Shown one piece after another: positions 10,647-21,882 of a DNA stretch of 64,000 nucleotides. How positions within the stretch are numbered: position 1 is the stretch's first letter; each line of letters starts with the position of its first letter. Source of the stretch: Rhabditoides inermis. Taxonomy: Eukaryota > Nematoda > Chromadorea > Rhabditida > Rhabditidae. A program made the translations under genes and the position numbers. The DNA lies in the NCBI GenBank assembly GCA_963966185.1, contig CAWZYM010000283.1:444001-508000 (forward strand). The letters run 5' to 3'. Below the pieces are notes generated by a model. It did no database searches, was not told where the DNA came from, and saw only the letters and a program-made list of their open reading frames with translations.

Positions 10647-13488
10647 ATGAGCAGCAGCAGCAGCGACGAGGACGACAAGTCGGTCGCGCGCAGCCCCGCC
10701 GTCGCCGTCGTCAACAAGAAAAGCAAGGCGTGAGTGTTGTTTGCATAGTAGCTCATGCTCCGATTCACTAAACCCTTTGTGTTTATTCTCCGTTCTTGTA
10801 TTATTGCTATCGTCAGTGAATCAATTCATTCCATTCACGTCTATAACGTCCTCTCACCCCACAGGCTCACCACCTCGTTTTCTGCCGAGCTGGCGGCCAA
10901 GCAGCGCGCCAAGGCCGCACTCTCATTCGACATCGATGTGGGTGGTCTTTTGTATTTCATAGTCATAGTCATTGGTAGAAAGTATTATGAGCTATTATGA
11001 ATCGCAAGGTGACTATGGAGTGTTCCTAAGACATTGTGTTTAAAAGAAATGACCGCAAGGCGACTATGGAGTGTTCCCAAGGCACTATGTTTTGAAGAGA
11101 CCTACCGCAAACTCCAGGTGCTGTCGCTTCTGCCGCCCAATCGCGAGGCGTCTCGCCGCATCCGCGCCATCGTCGTCGCTATGTCCGCCTACGCCAACGA
11201 GATCAGCAAAGGGGTGAGTGGGGATTGGGGATTGGATGTCCCTTCATTTGTTTGATTACTTGTGCAGTACATTGCTAAACATACATTCATGGTAACTTGG
11301 TAACATTTTGAATATGAAAACATGTTCAGATTCGCCCCAATCCGTTCATTGACAAGCCGCTCGACGCCGACGAGCTGCGTGACATGGTCTGTGACTACGG
11401 TAGTCATACTGTAATGTGTGTATAGTATTAAACAGTCTGATGAATCCTCTTGTTACCTACCGTGACCGTACCCGTCTAGGCGGTGAGCTTCTGCCGGCAG
11501 ATCTTCTACCGCGTGATGAAGAGCAGCCGTCCGAAGACGGCCGACAAGAGCAACTGGACCGCCGACTGCGACAAGTGTGGGTTATTTTCTTGCTTCGCAT
11601 CAAATACATGCAATACATATAATTCATCGCATTCACTTGACATGTATACAGTATACTTCAATCATTCAGCCGGTCGCCGCCACCACGACGGCTTCACATC
11701 GATGAAGATGTTGCTGGACAAGCTTTGCCGCTCCACCTCGCAGACACTCCGCCTACCCGGCAGCATAGTTCAGTGAGTCTCGTCTCTCTTCGGACCTCAT
11801 TCACCCGAAATGCTTCGCACATCAAACGTACTTATACGCCTCTAACTACTTCGAAAATGGTCACATCATTGCTCACATGCCTACCGTATATACTCGCAGG
11901 CAGATCGCGGAGCGACCGCTGAAGACGCGCCTTCGCCACATGTCGACACGCTGCGCGGAGAGGGGAAGCAGGCCGAATCCGATCGAGTGTCAGGTTAGTT
12001 TAGACTCTGGTAATGGCTTCCTATTTTTTTAATGGCCAATCAACTACTCAACTTTAAACTAATTACGATTCCGAAGATACTTCACCAACTTTTTTCTAAT
12101 ATCTCTGCAGGTTCCGAACTGCTCGTTCTCGTCGGAAGCGGGTTGGATGGAGGAGTGGCGGTGCGAGGGCGCGAGGAAGGGGGGAGAGGAGAACGCGCCG
12201 ATAGTGAGTCGAGTTCGCAAAGTATTATCCTACCGTAATCCCAAGGGAACGGAGATGATCGAATTATTTTCCTACCGTAATCCTAAGGGAACGGAGATGA
12301 TCAAATTATTCTCCTACCGTAATCCTAAGGGAACGAAGTATATCAAATTATTCTCCTACCGTAATCCTAAGGGAACGAAGTAGGTCAAGTTATTTTCCTA
12401 CCGTAAACCTAAGGGAACGAAGCGGATCAAATTATTCTCCCACCGTAATCCTAAGGGAACGAAGTAGATCAAATTATTCTCCTACCGTAATCCTAAGGGA
12501 ACGAAATAGATCAAATTATTCTCCTACCGTAATCTTAAGGGAACGAAGTAGATCAAATTATTCTCCTACCGTAATCCTAAAGAAACGAAGTAGATCAAAT
12601 TATTCAGCTGCTCGCCCTGTGCGCCCCGCACTCGCTCATCTTCTCCGCTCACACCGACCTCCGCCACCTCGACTTCTTCGTGTGGCAGAACGCGAGGAGC
12701 AGGGTGGGTGGTGGTTCATGATTGAGTGATTTAGATTTATCTAAAGTTATACGCTGATAAAAAGTACAACACAATACAATGTGAAGTTCGCGCAAATCAC
12801 TTGGTCTCACTGATGTGATGTGGATCGTATGCACGTGTGTCTTCAGGTGGACGCGGTGCTGGCCTCGCCGGACAGCGACTGCGCCACACCGCAGGAGCTG
12901 CTCCGCAGCGTCGACAAGATGATCGTTGAGGCGAGTGGCGTTCTGGTTCGAGCAAGGATTTTGCCGCAATTCAACTGAACGAAACTGTAGTAATCGATCA
13001 TACCAGTGAACAGAGGTCTCACTACTTACATCCAAAACGCTGCTAAAATGGTGTGATGAGAAGTGCAACGAATGTCCGTCCGTCCGTGACCGTTACGCGT
13101 ATAGAAAATTACGTGTGCAGTGTGCATTCTTTTTTGTTATCTGTCGGAAACGTTCATCTCTCTTCGACTGTTGACCATGTCGTGTTTAGTCTGTAGCGGA
13201 GCGGATGGTGTATGATCGTGTGATGTTTTCGATCGACCCTAAACTAAACGAGCGGACGATTTTACTAGTTTGCAGTACGAGGGACAATGGAACAGTGAGA
13301 GAGTAGCATTCTCGCATTCTCTCTTCTCTCCTGATCAACTGATCACATTTCTGAGAACTGATTTTCAGCTGCTCGTTCTTCACTGCACGCGCGCCGTGGA
13401 GGCAGTGACTGGAGTGGTGGGACTGTCTGCCAACTTGGACACCACCATGATGATACTCTACAAGAAGGGACTGGAGGAGGAGGAGTAG
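10647..13488 (+). CDS. Unrecognised multi-exon protein, about 310 residues
   Basis: I do not recognise this family. The start ATG (10647) directly follows TTTCAGG, a likely spliced-leader acceptor, and gives an acidic Ser-rich N terminus (MSSSSDEDDKS). Later exons lie at about 10865-10935, 11108-11213, 11330-11384, 11480-11575, 11671-11772, 11901-11993, 12110-12202, 12608-12702, 12847-12930 and 13369-13488. They encode mostly helical sequence with no membrane segment: FCRQIFYRVMKSS, a cysteine-bearing stretch around CAERGSRPNPIECQVPNC, HTDLRHLDFFVWQ, and a C-terminal LLVLHCTRAVEAVTGVVGL that ends in GLEEEE. The acidic ends and lack of a signal peptide suggest a cytosolic or nuclear protein. 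One intron is formed by a 42-bp minisatellite. Codon boundaries were judged by eye, so small exon-edge errors are possible. Confidence 0.65.
11000..11100 (+). repeat. Two-copy tandem duplication (about 58 bp) at an intron end
   Basis: The segment CGCAAGGTGACTATGGAGTG... at about 11004 recurs with few changes as CGCAAGGCGACTATGGAGTG at about 11054. The second copy runs into the acceptor of the exon beginning TYRKLQVLSL. Confidence 0.7.
12229..12607 (+). repeat. 42-bp minisatellite, nine copies, intronic
   Basis: Units of 42 bp start with TACCGTAATCCTAAGGGAAC and continue GAAGTAGATCAAATTATTCTCC. TACCG recurs at 12231, 12273, 12315, 12357, 12399, 12441 (CACCG), 12483, 12525 and 12567. The array fills the intron that begins at the GTGAGT near 12203. 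The last unit ends AAATTATTCAG, so the repeat itself supplies the 3' splice site. Because 42 is divisible by three, the first units stay open as a 14-residue peptide repeat, which is incidental. The same unit recurs at 58788-59350. Confidence 0.95.
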
Positions 13489-14031
13489 TGGATGGAGCTG
13501 CTGCAATAGAATAGTGGTTTTTGCATAGTTATTCAGTTTCTCGACTATACCGGGTGAAGTAGTTTTCGTCCACTTTGATAATTGATATGATCAATCAATG
13601 TGTTTACCTCGCAAACCCTTTTCCGCCGGTGCTTGGATTCTAGATTTGGCTGTAACGTACCGTATTCGTATATGTTTTCCAGGTTACTTGCTGCACACTT
13701 TTGTTATTGTTATTCGTTATATCACTGAGTTATATTGTACAGAAGTTGTTACCGTGCCCCTATAAAAGTCTTCCGCAACGGTGTGGGTTGTTTTGGTTCG
13801 CGCCCGCGATTGATAGTGTAGCGTGATCACAGCAGACTACAACAACCGCGTGCTCCCTTCTCTCTCTCCTTATCAATCTAGGGACAGAAAGGTCTGTGTA
13901 TCACTGTCTCCCGCAGTGGTACCCGCGCTAACGTGTTGTATCTGTTCCATCGCACCCTATTTCTTTTCACGCACATTTATGGACTCTTTGACACTTCTCC
14001 CTTTGCACATTTCTCGATCACCTTTTCAGCA
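13489..14031 (+). promoter_or_regulatory. HACL1 upstream region with TATA-like box
   Basis: This is the interval between the stop of the upstream gene and the HACL1 start, both on the plus strand. A TATAAAAG motif sits at 13761-13768, about 270 bp before the start codon. The 5' leader is pyrimidine-rich and ends CCTTTTCAGCAATG, a probable trans- or cis-splice acceptor. There is no clear polyadenylation signal for the upstream gene. Confidence 0.4.
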
Positions 14032-15265
14032 ATGGACGGAGCGACGATCCTCACCAAGGCTCTGCGCGAGCAGGTAATCGACACGAATCGATTATCGATT
14101 TATCGATATGTTGCAGAGCGTGGAGTACATGTTCGGGGTGGTGGGCTTTCCGATCATCGAGGTCGGCATGGCGGCCCAGCAGCAGGGCATCAAGTTCATC
14201 GGGTGCAGGAACGAGCAGGCCGTCAGTCTCCCTCTCCCTCTCCCTCTCTCTCCATCTCTCTCTCTCTCTCTCTTTGAACTCAACTCTCTCCAGGCCTGCT
14301 ACGCCGCGCAGGCGATGGGATACCTGACGCGCAAGTGAGTGTTGGTTTGGGAATCTTTAGAAAATCAGAGAGGGCAAAGGAATACACAGCCATGTGTAGA
14401 CTAGACACGTTCAGACTTGTTCTGGCTCCGGGGCTATACTTGACGGTCAACGACTGGTTGACAGTACAGTTCTGTCTTGCAGGCCGGTCGCTTGTCTGGT
14501 CGTCTCCGGTCCGGGTCTGCTGCACGCGATCGGCGGCCTGGCCAACGCCACCGTCAACTGCTGGTCGGTCGCATTGCCTTTGATTGTGTCCGTATCCCTA
14601 CTAAACGGGGTATGGCCCAAAAACTGTTTGTCGCGTTTCTGTTAGCCGTTGCGAGGACACTTTTACAGATTGACTGCTATTTCGGTCTCCGAACGTTCAA
14701 AGGCTTTGGCTTTGCTTTCAGATATTTACGTCGTGTTGTGTGTTTTCTTTCACGTATAACACACTATCGCAAATGTGTGGTCGTGTTTTCGATTACTGCT
14801 CCATTATCGCAAATTTGGCTTTATGTTGTGTACTGCTTGCTAGATGTTTACTAGATGCAGAGTCAATATTTGCGTCGATGAGACTGGATGAGAATCGAAT
14901 GATGGCACTGATTGTGCCAGGCTAGACTGGGGCCTGTACTGTTAGAATGGCAAAACACTGATCGACTGATTAGTGATGCCATTGCCAAAACACGTGCGTA
15001 GAGATAACTACTTTATGAAATGAGTGATATCAATTAAATCGCAAAGCTTAGTGTCTAGCTCATCTCTCTCTCTCTCTCTCAGTTCTCTCGTTTCAGGCCA
15101 GTGATCTGCATCGGTGGCTCGTCCGACGTCGATCAAGAGAATCGCGGAGCTTTCCAGGTACGGTACTTCCTCTATCCTCTCATCTCCTCTCTCTTCTCTA
15201 TCTCTCTATCTCACTCTCTCTCTTCCCCCCTCTCTCTCTCTTTCTCTCTCTCTTTTTCTTTCTTT

Positions 15266-15296
<31 letters not shown>

Positions 15297-15331
15297 TACT
15301 TTCTCTCCTTCTCTCTCTCCTCCTCTCTCCC

Positions 15332-15381
<50 letters not shown>

Positions 15382-15523
15382 CTTCTCTCCTTCTCTCTCT
15401 CCTCCTCCTCTCTCTCTCTATCTCTCTCTCTTATTTTCTCTCCTTCTCTCTCTCCTCCTCCTCTCTCTCTCTCTTACTTTCTCTCCTTCTCTCTCTCCTC
15501 CTCTCTCTCTATCTCGCTCTCTA

Positions 15524-15554
<31 letters not shown>

Positions 15555-16095
15555 TACTTTCTCTCCTTCTCTCTCCTCCTCCTCCTCCTCCTCCTCTCTC
15601 TCTATCTCTCTCTCTTTCTCTCTCTCTCCTTACCCATTCTCCCTCTCCCAGGAATGGCCGCAAGTGGAGTCTGCCCGCCTCAGCTGCAAGCACGTCTCCC
15701 GCCCCACCACACTCGAGTCCATTCCCGGCCACGTCGAGAAGGTGAGATTATTTTCCAGCAATCAAATCGAATCGAATAGAATGGGAATCAAATAGAAGGG
15801 TTGACTTTGTGTAAGTGAATTCCGCAGGAAGGTGTGCGGCGCTTCACTAAATAATGCACAAAATTTCAACGGGCGCGCGAGCGCTGCTTGCTCTGTTTTT
15901 GTCCCATAAACCGTGTCGAAGGTGACTGTGAGAAAAGATCCATACTTTCTGTCGCAGGCGGTGCGGTGCGCGATGTACGGCCGGCCGGGCGCCGTCTACC
16001 TGGACATGCCCGGCAACCTCGTGCTCAGCAGCTGCCCCGAGGAGGACGTGCCGTGAGTAGAGCAGCAGTTCTCTCTGTCTCTCCACTCTCTCTCC

Positions 16096-16150
<55 letters not shown>

Positions 16151-17236
16151 TTCCTCTCTCTCTCTCTCGCTCTCTCTCTCTCTTTCTTTCTCTCTCTCCT
16201 CTCTCTCTCCCTATCTCCCTCTCTTTTGGTAGACCGAGCGGAATGAGAGTGACTGTTGCAGTGTGGTCCCCCGCGTGCCGCTGCCCGGCCCGGTGTGCCT
16301 GCCCCCTCCGGCCATCCTGCAGGACGCGGTCAGGACACTCAAGGGAGCCGAGAGACCGCTCGTCATCATCGGAAAGGGTTCGTGAACTGAACTGTGGCGT
16401 TGGAAGTTGGTTACTAACACTAATAAGTTCGAAGTGATCAGTGGAACACATCTCACAGTATCCGTCCCCGATGAGTTTTCATGCCATAATTGGGGTGAAT
16501 TGAAGTAATTCGAATGTGAATCTGAAGTCGTTTTGCAAGACATATCGGAAATAGTTTGAATGCATTTCGCAGCACATTTCAAGATACTGTTGTGTTGAGA
16601 TGAGATACGTTTCATGGCTCACCGATAAGGCAAAAACGCCTTGAACAAACCAATTTGAGAATTCTTCCGCTACCTGAATGACTTGTAATAACAACGGTGG
16701 AATGTTCGTATTACAGGCGCTTCTCATTAGTGCAACACGCGATTCCGAAGTCATTCGGTTTAGAAGAAACTGACTGCAATTTATTATCTCCCACCTTTCT
16801 GTCTCTCAGGCGCTGCGTGGTCGGAGCGCGGTCCGGTGATGACTCAGCAGTTCCTCACCCGCACCAAGCTGCCCTGGCTAGCCACCCCCGGAGGAAAGGT
16901 CAGCTAGGGCGTACATTTGATCTCATCATGTATCTCTCCCTCACCAATGACAACGACACAGTCAATCTCTCGTCGCGATAGACTGTGTCGATCTCACATC
17001 TGTTGTATCCGTTCTGTGTTCTGATAACTTGGTTCATGTACCTCACTCTCTTTTCTTTCCCACTGAGTACTTAGTTATTTGAATTCGGAATTAGAAACTA
17101 GCTTTTTACAGGGTGTGGTCTCGGACACGCACGAGCGGTGTGTGGCGGCGGCCCGATCGCTTGCGCTTCGAGAGACGGACTGTGTCGTGCTCATTGGTGA
17201 GTGAGTGAGTGAGTGAGTGAGTGAGTGAGTGAGTGA

Positions 17237-17287
<51 letters not shown>

Positions 17288-18203
17288 TCTTTTCAGGCGC
17301 CCGCCTCAACTGGATGCTGCACTTCGGTCTCCCGCCCCGCTTCAACAAGAATGTGAAGATCATCCAGGTGAGTATCACTATCTCCCTCTTTCTATATTTC
17401 TCTCTCTCTCTCTCCCTTCCTCCCTCTCCCTCTCTCTCCCTTTCTCCCTCCCTTCTTCTTCCCCCCCCCCTCCCTCTCTCTCGCTCTCCATCTCCATCTT
17501 TCCAGGTCGACCTCTCTGCCGAGGAGTTCCACCAGAACCTGCCCACCACCTGTCCTCTGCTGGGAGACATTGGCGAGACGCTCAGCCAGGTATCGATCGA
17601 TTATCGATTTTGGACGTATCGATTTTCCAGTTCACCGCCCACATTGGCGACTGGAAGTTTGACGCGTCGCGCAAGTGGATGAAGGAGCTCAAGGTATCGT
17701 AACCTATTGAATCTACCGTATCCCGATTGCACCTACCGTAATCCTTCAGACCAACTCGGCGAAGAACCGCGACATAGTCGAGTCGATGGCCGCCGACCAC
17801 AAGACGCCGCTCAACTACTACGCCGCCTACACGCCGGTGAGTGCGGGGGGCGGGGCTGAAAGGGGCGGGGCTGTGAGATGTCACTTTTAGAGAACAGGGT
17901 TGTCGCCAGTAGTTAACATTGACGAAGAGCAACAAGGATCTGCATTTCTGAACACGGAATTGGGAGCCTTACTGATGTTGAAGGATGCAAATTAGTACAT
18001 GAATGTTCTGAATAGCCTTCTTTGGGTCACTGTATGGACAGAAGGAAGAGATATTGAAATGTTGTGTGTTGAGATCCGCGACTTCCTCGAGAAGAACGAC
18101 GTGATCGTTGTGAATGAGGGCGCGAATACGATGGACATTGGACGGACCATGCTGCCTTCGCGCCTGCCCCGGCGACGACTCGACGCCGGCACCTTTGGTA
18201 CGC

Positions 18204-18254
<51 letters not shown>

Positions 18255-19619
18255 TCTCTTTCTCTTTCTCTCTCTCTCACTCTTTCTCTCTTCCAGGAAC
18301 GATGGGTGTGGGACAGGGCTACGCGCTCGCCGCCGCCCTCTGGTGCCGCGACTTCTCGCCGCAGACCAAGGTGGGCGTGGCCTCAATGGGCGTGGCCTCA
18401 ATGGGCGTGGCTCCAACTCCCCCATTCAGGTGCTCGTCGTGCAGGGCGACTCGGCGTTCGGCTTCTCCGGAATGGAGATCGAGACCATCTCCAGGTGGGG
18501 GCGTGGCCCGAGTGGGCGTGGCTAGTGTCGCCGTTCAGGATGCGCCTGCCAGTGGTGACTGTGATCCTGAACAACTCGGGCATCTACCGCGGCCTGCTGC
18601 CCGAGGATATGAAGGTGGACGGCGATCCCAGTCTGCTGTGAGTTGTGGCAAAGGTTGACTTCTGCGATGTGTAGCAAAAGTTGAGATACGTCTCATAACC
18701 CACATAGAAGGCAAACGCGCCTGCAACGAATCAATATGCGATTCTAATGATGATGTCATAGCACTAATCTAGTCATAGCCGATCTCCTACAGTCCCGAAG
18801 GATTTGGATCACATATCATGCCGAAATTGGTCACTTTGCGATGTCTATGCGATGCACTTTGCTATGCTCTCACACCATGTGAAGCACTGTTCCATGTTCT
18901 TAGATCTATAGCAGGACTTTATCTCCTATCACATAATCATATCACATCCTTGCAGCCTGCCCGTCCTCTCTCTGTCCGCCGAGTGTCGCTACGACAAGCT
19001 GTGCGAGGCGCTGGGAGGAGACGGCTACCTGGTCAAGACGGTGCCGGAGATCAAGAAGGCACTCGACAAGGCATTCGAGAAGAAGGTAGGTGTACTGACA
19101 AACTCAGACTTCTTCACCACACGGTTGAGAGAGAGAGGGAGAGAGAGAGAAGGGTAGAGAGGGAAAGAGGGAGAATAACGAGATCAAACGCATAAGGCGT
19201 TCGAGAAAAAGGGAAGCTTCGTGGATCTTTTTGGCCTTATACTTTATGGCCACACCACACGGTTGAGAGAGTGAGAGACATTCGGGAAGAAGGCAAGGCT
19301 CCTGTTCTCTCCTTCCCGCACCACACTTTTTTTCTTCCAGATTTCATTGCGGCAAGAATAAGAGAGTCGTAGAGATTAGGATAAGAGTAGTGTCTAACTG
19401 TGTACACAAACAGTTGTGCAGATGCAGAGGATAAGCAGAGTGAGATAAACAGATATGGAAATATGCAAGGAAGAATGAGAAAGAAGGAGAGGGTGAGAGA
19501 GAGAGAGAGAGAGAATATCGATTTTTCAGGACGGTCCGTCGGTCATCAACGCCATCATCTCGACAGATTCGGAGCGCAAGGCGCAGGCGCACCCCTGGCT
19601 CACTCGCTCCAAGATGTAA
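14032..19619 (+). CDS. hacl-1: 2-hydroxyacyl-CoA lyase 1 (thiamine diphosphate enzyme)
   Basis: HACL1 cleaves 2-hydroxyacyl-CoAs, in peroxisomal alpha-oxidation of branched and 2-hydroxy fatty acids, to formyl-CoA and an aldehyde. About 20 exons join to a full-length thiamine-diphosphate enzyme. In order they are [46 protein letters not shown] (catalytic Glu of the PYR domain), [69 protein letters not shown], and the cofactor motif [14 protein letters not shown]...LNNSGIYRG (GD...NN). The C terminus is RSKM-stop; SKM is a variant peroxisomal targeting signal 1. The start follows TTTTCAG by two bases. Introns are short or filled with (CT)n, ATCGAT or GGGCGTGGC motifs. It converges with the minus-strand gene at 19952. 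The symbol follows the C. elegans nomenclature. Confidence 0.93.
15060..15640. repeat. Long (CT)n/(CTT) pyrimidine blocks in HACL1 introns
   Basis: Pyrimidine-only tracts at 15063-15082 and about 15180-15640, built from CTCTCT with CCTT and ATTT interruptions. Similar blocks occupy later HACL1 introns at 16075-16222, 17395-17495 and 18208-18294. They produce long S/L-rich false frames. Confidence 0.9.
17205..17285 (+). repeat. (GTGA)n then (GA)n microsatellite in a HACL1 intron
   Basis: The donor of this intron is itself the first of about ten GTGA/GTGAGT units, giving many overlapping potential donors. A (GA)n run then leads to the acceptor TCTTTTCAG. Confidence 0.85.
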
Positions 19620-19951
19620 GCATACGGTATACCTGGTACCTGATACCCTTCCCCATTGCTCACAGTATTCCCGCGTGTACATTCCGTGTATCTAATAAGT
19701 AGTCGTTTTAATAAACTCTTTATTGTAAGAACTGTGGTTAACACAAACACGACGGCGAGTAGTAGTTTTGAGACACGAACATCAAAGTATATCGGACGAG
19801 AAGACAAACGAAATGTGTGTAAGCGAGAGAATAAGTGGTAAGAAGGATGGACGGTGAGCAACTGAACAAACCATTTTCTCTCTCTCTTTCCCTCTCTCTA
19901 ACTCTCTCCCTCCCTCCCCCCCCCCTCTCTCTCTCTCTCTCTCTCCCTACC
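19620..19951. other. Tail-to-tail intergenic spacer
   Basis: This spacer separates the HACL1 stop from the stop of the convergent minus-strand gene. It contains a possible AATAAA at 19709-19714 (plus strand) and a (CT)n tract at about 19876-19945. No gene was seen. Confidence 0.5.
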
Positions 19952-21278
19952 TCACTGCCTCTTGGTAGGCTTCTCGGACATGTAGCTGAGCTTGGACGTG
20001 TTGATCGGAGTGCCGCTGTAATCAATCGATAATCAATCAATACCACCCTAGACTCACTTGGCCGACGTGCCATCAGTCCACTGCCGCTGACCGTGACAGC
20101 TGAAAACTCGTTATTAATCGATAATCAATCGATATTCCTCTACCGTCCGGGAATCTCGATGTCAAAGTCGAAGGTGCTCGGCTCGCCGCTCGAAGACGAG
20201 CACGACGACGACGGCGACGACGGAACAGAGTGATCTTCTGGAAATTCAATGTACCGTATGCCCCCGTACTATCTACCGTACCCCTCTTCCTGAGCAGATC
20301 GGCGATGCAGCCGTCAATGCAGGCGGGCGCGCGACAGCAGCTCGGAACGGGCGTCAGCGGAATACCGCCATTCATCGGCACCTGGATCGATAATTATCGA
20401 TAATCAATCGATAACGAACGATAATCACATACCTTCCACCCCAGTCCGGCCGTGTTCTTGTAGCTGGAGATAAGCGCAGAGGAAGAAGAACTGGGCGACG
20501 GCGGGCAGCCCTGGATATCGATCGATTATCGATTGATGATCGATCGACTATCGATCGCCTACCTTGTACGAGACAAACGAGCAGTTCGAGAGCGAGATGC
20601 TGACGGGGTACAAGCCCTGCGAACATTTGGGTATACGGTAGTCTACAGTACGCCGTACCGTGGTCGCCTTGGAGTCAGTGTCGAGGGTGAAGAGACGGGC
20701 ATCCTTGGAAGTCTGAGACGCCTTCTCGCTGGTCAGCTTTCCAGCCAGCGAATCACGGCCGAATCCCAGGGCGTACCTGTTATCGATCGATTATCGATCG
20801 ATTATTGATCGACTCACTTGTTCTCCACGTAGCGCGCAAAGTTCTTGACATCGTCGACAAACTTGGACTTTAGTCGGCCCGCCTCGCTGTGTGTCGGCTG
20901 CTTGTGACTGCTGCGCACACTGCTCCTCCTCCTCCGACAGCTCCGTTCCTCCTCCTTCTTCTGCTCCTTCTCCTTGCCGCCCCTCTTCTCCCGCCGGCTG
21001 CTCCTCCTGCTGCTCCGCCTGCTCCCGGCTCTCTTCTCCGACGGCAGAGCCACGGGAATCGTCTGCGCCACACCCTCTTTGTTCAGCACCGTCTAAAGAT
21101 GGGCTTTTGAAGACACCAAAAAGAATCCGAAAACGCACCTTGGAAGCAGAAATCAGGATCGGCATGTCTGCGGGATTCCTGCAAAGTCATGCTTGCAGAA
21201 GGCAAGGCAAATGGAAAGGACTCACTCTGGGATTTTGAAACGGCATTTGATAGTGAAGCAGTTCTCTCCTTCAGCCAT
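19952..21278 (-). CDS. Unrecognised basic, Ser-rich protein, about 290 residues
   Basis: I do not recognise this family. Read on the minus strand, the start exon (ATG at 21278) gives MAEGENCFTIKCRFKIPE. It is followed by PADMPILISASK, then a strongly basic/acidic low-complexity block (about 20880-21050, rich in RRSS and KEKEQKKEEE). After that come SKFVDDVKNFARYVENK, YALGFGRDSLAGKLTSEKAS, GLYPVSISLSNCSFVSYK, PSCCRAPACIDGCIADLL and CHGQRQWTDGTSANG. The stop at 19952-19954 follows SYMSEKPTKRQ. Six or more introns are only 35-55 bp and consist largely of the motif ATCGATTATCGATTG. There is no signal peptide or membrane segment. The Cys-rich CC...C...C segment might bind metal. Exon phases were checked only for the last three exons. 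Confidence 0.6.
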
Positions 21279-21882
21279 AGTGGAGAGAGAAGAGACCACC
21301 CACGAGGGCGCAGCGAGTGACGAATGGCAACGTCCTTTCGCAAGCAGCTGCGAAGCCGAAGAGTCTGACCACGTATATGCTAATGTGATAAGGATAGATG
21401 CAAACTAAATAGTATAAAAGATACCCTCTCATCACACGAACCGGGAACCGTTTCACCTATATCATTTGTCATTTGTCATATACCAACAATAACGCAACGA
21501 ATTCAACTTTGAAATTTATTAGAACTCTGACAAAAACAACACATCTCATAATGCAAATTAACAACAAATCAATACATGAAAAATCCTACAGTAATACATC
21601 ACAGAAACAAGGCAACGAATACGGGCAGATCACTCGGGCAATCTCATCCAAAGACGACATCCACCTAGGATCATGCCGCGCCAAAGACTTTCCATAGCTG
21701 CACAAAGTGAGAGATCGACAATACCTCAGAATTAGATATGAAGCGCCTCGCGGCTCTGCTACTCCTACTGAAAGCGTCTAGCTAGCTATCTACCAATCAC
21801 TGCATAGACGTATCGTTTACACGTAAGCTGGGGGGATGGGCGGCAGAGGCCGCAAGACTTGAACCGTATCATCGCTCTCCAT
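21279..21882. other. Intergenic region between two minus-strand genes
   Basis: It holds the 3' flank of the Mediator gene and the upstream region of the gene at 19952-21278. It is AT-rich in 21450-21600. I saw no gene, RNA or repeat. Confidence 0.5.

Noticed and set aside
12147..12383. Peptide with 14-residue repeats ([14 protein letters not shown])
   Set aside because: The 42-bp unit keeps the frame by chance; a GTGAGT donor at about 12203 and an acceptor at 12607 remove it.
12229..12607. CRISPR-like direct repeat array
   Set aside because: The 42-bp units are contiguous with no spacers, lie in a eukaryotic intron and are a minisatellite.
15101..15779. Long plus-strand open frames of about 214-221 residues, almost all Ser and Leu
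   Set aside because: They are translations of a (CT)n intron tract inside HACL1; the real HACL1 exons flank them in another frame.
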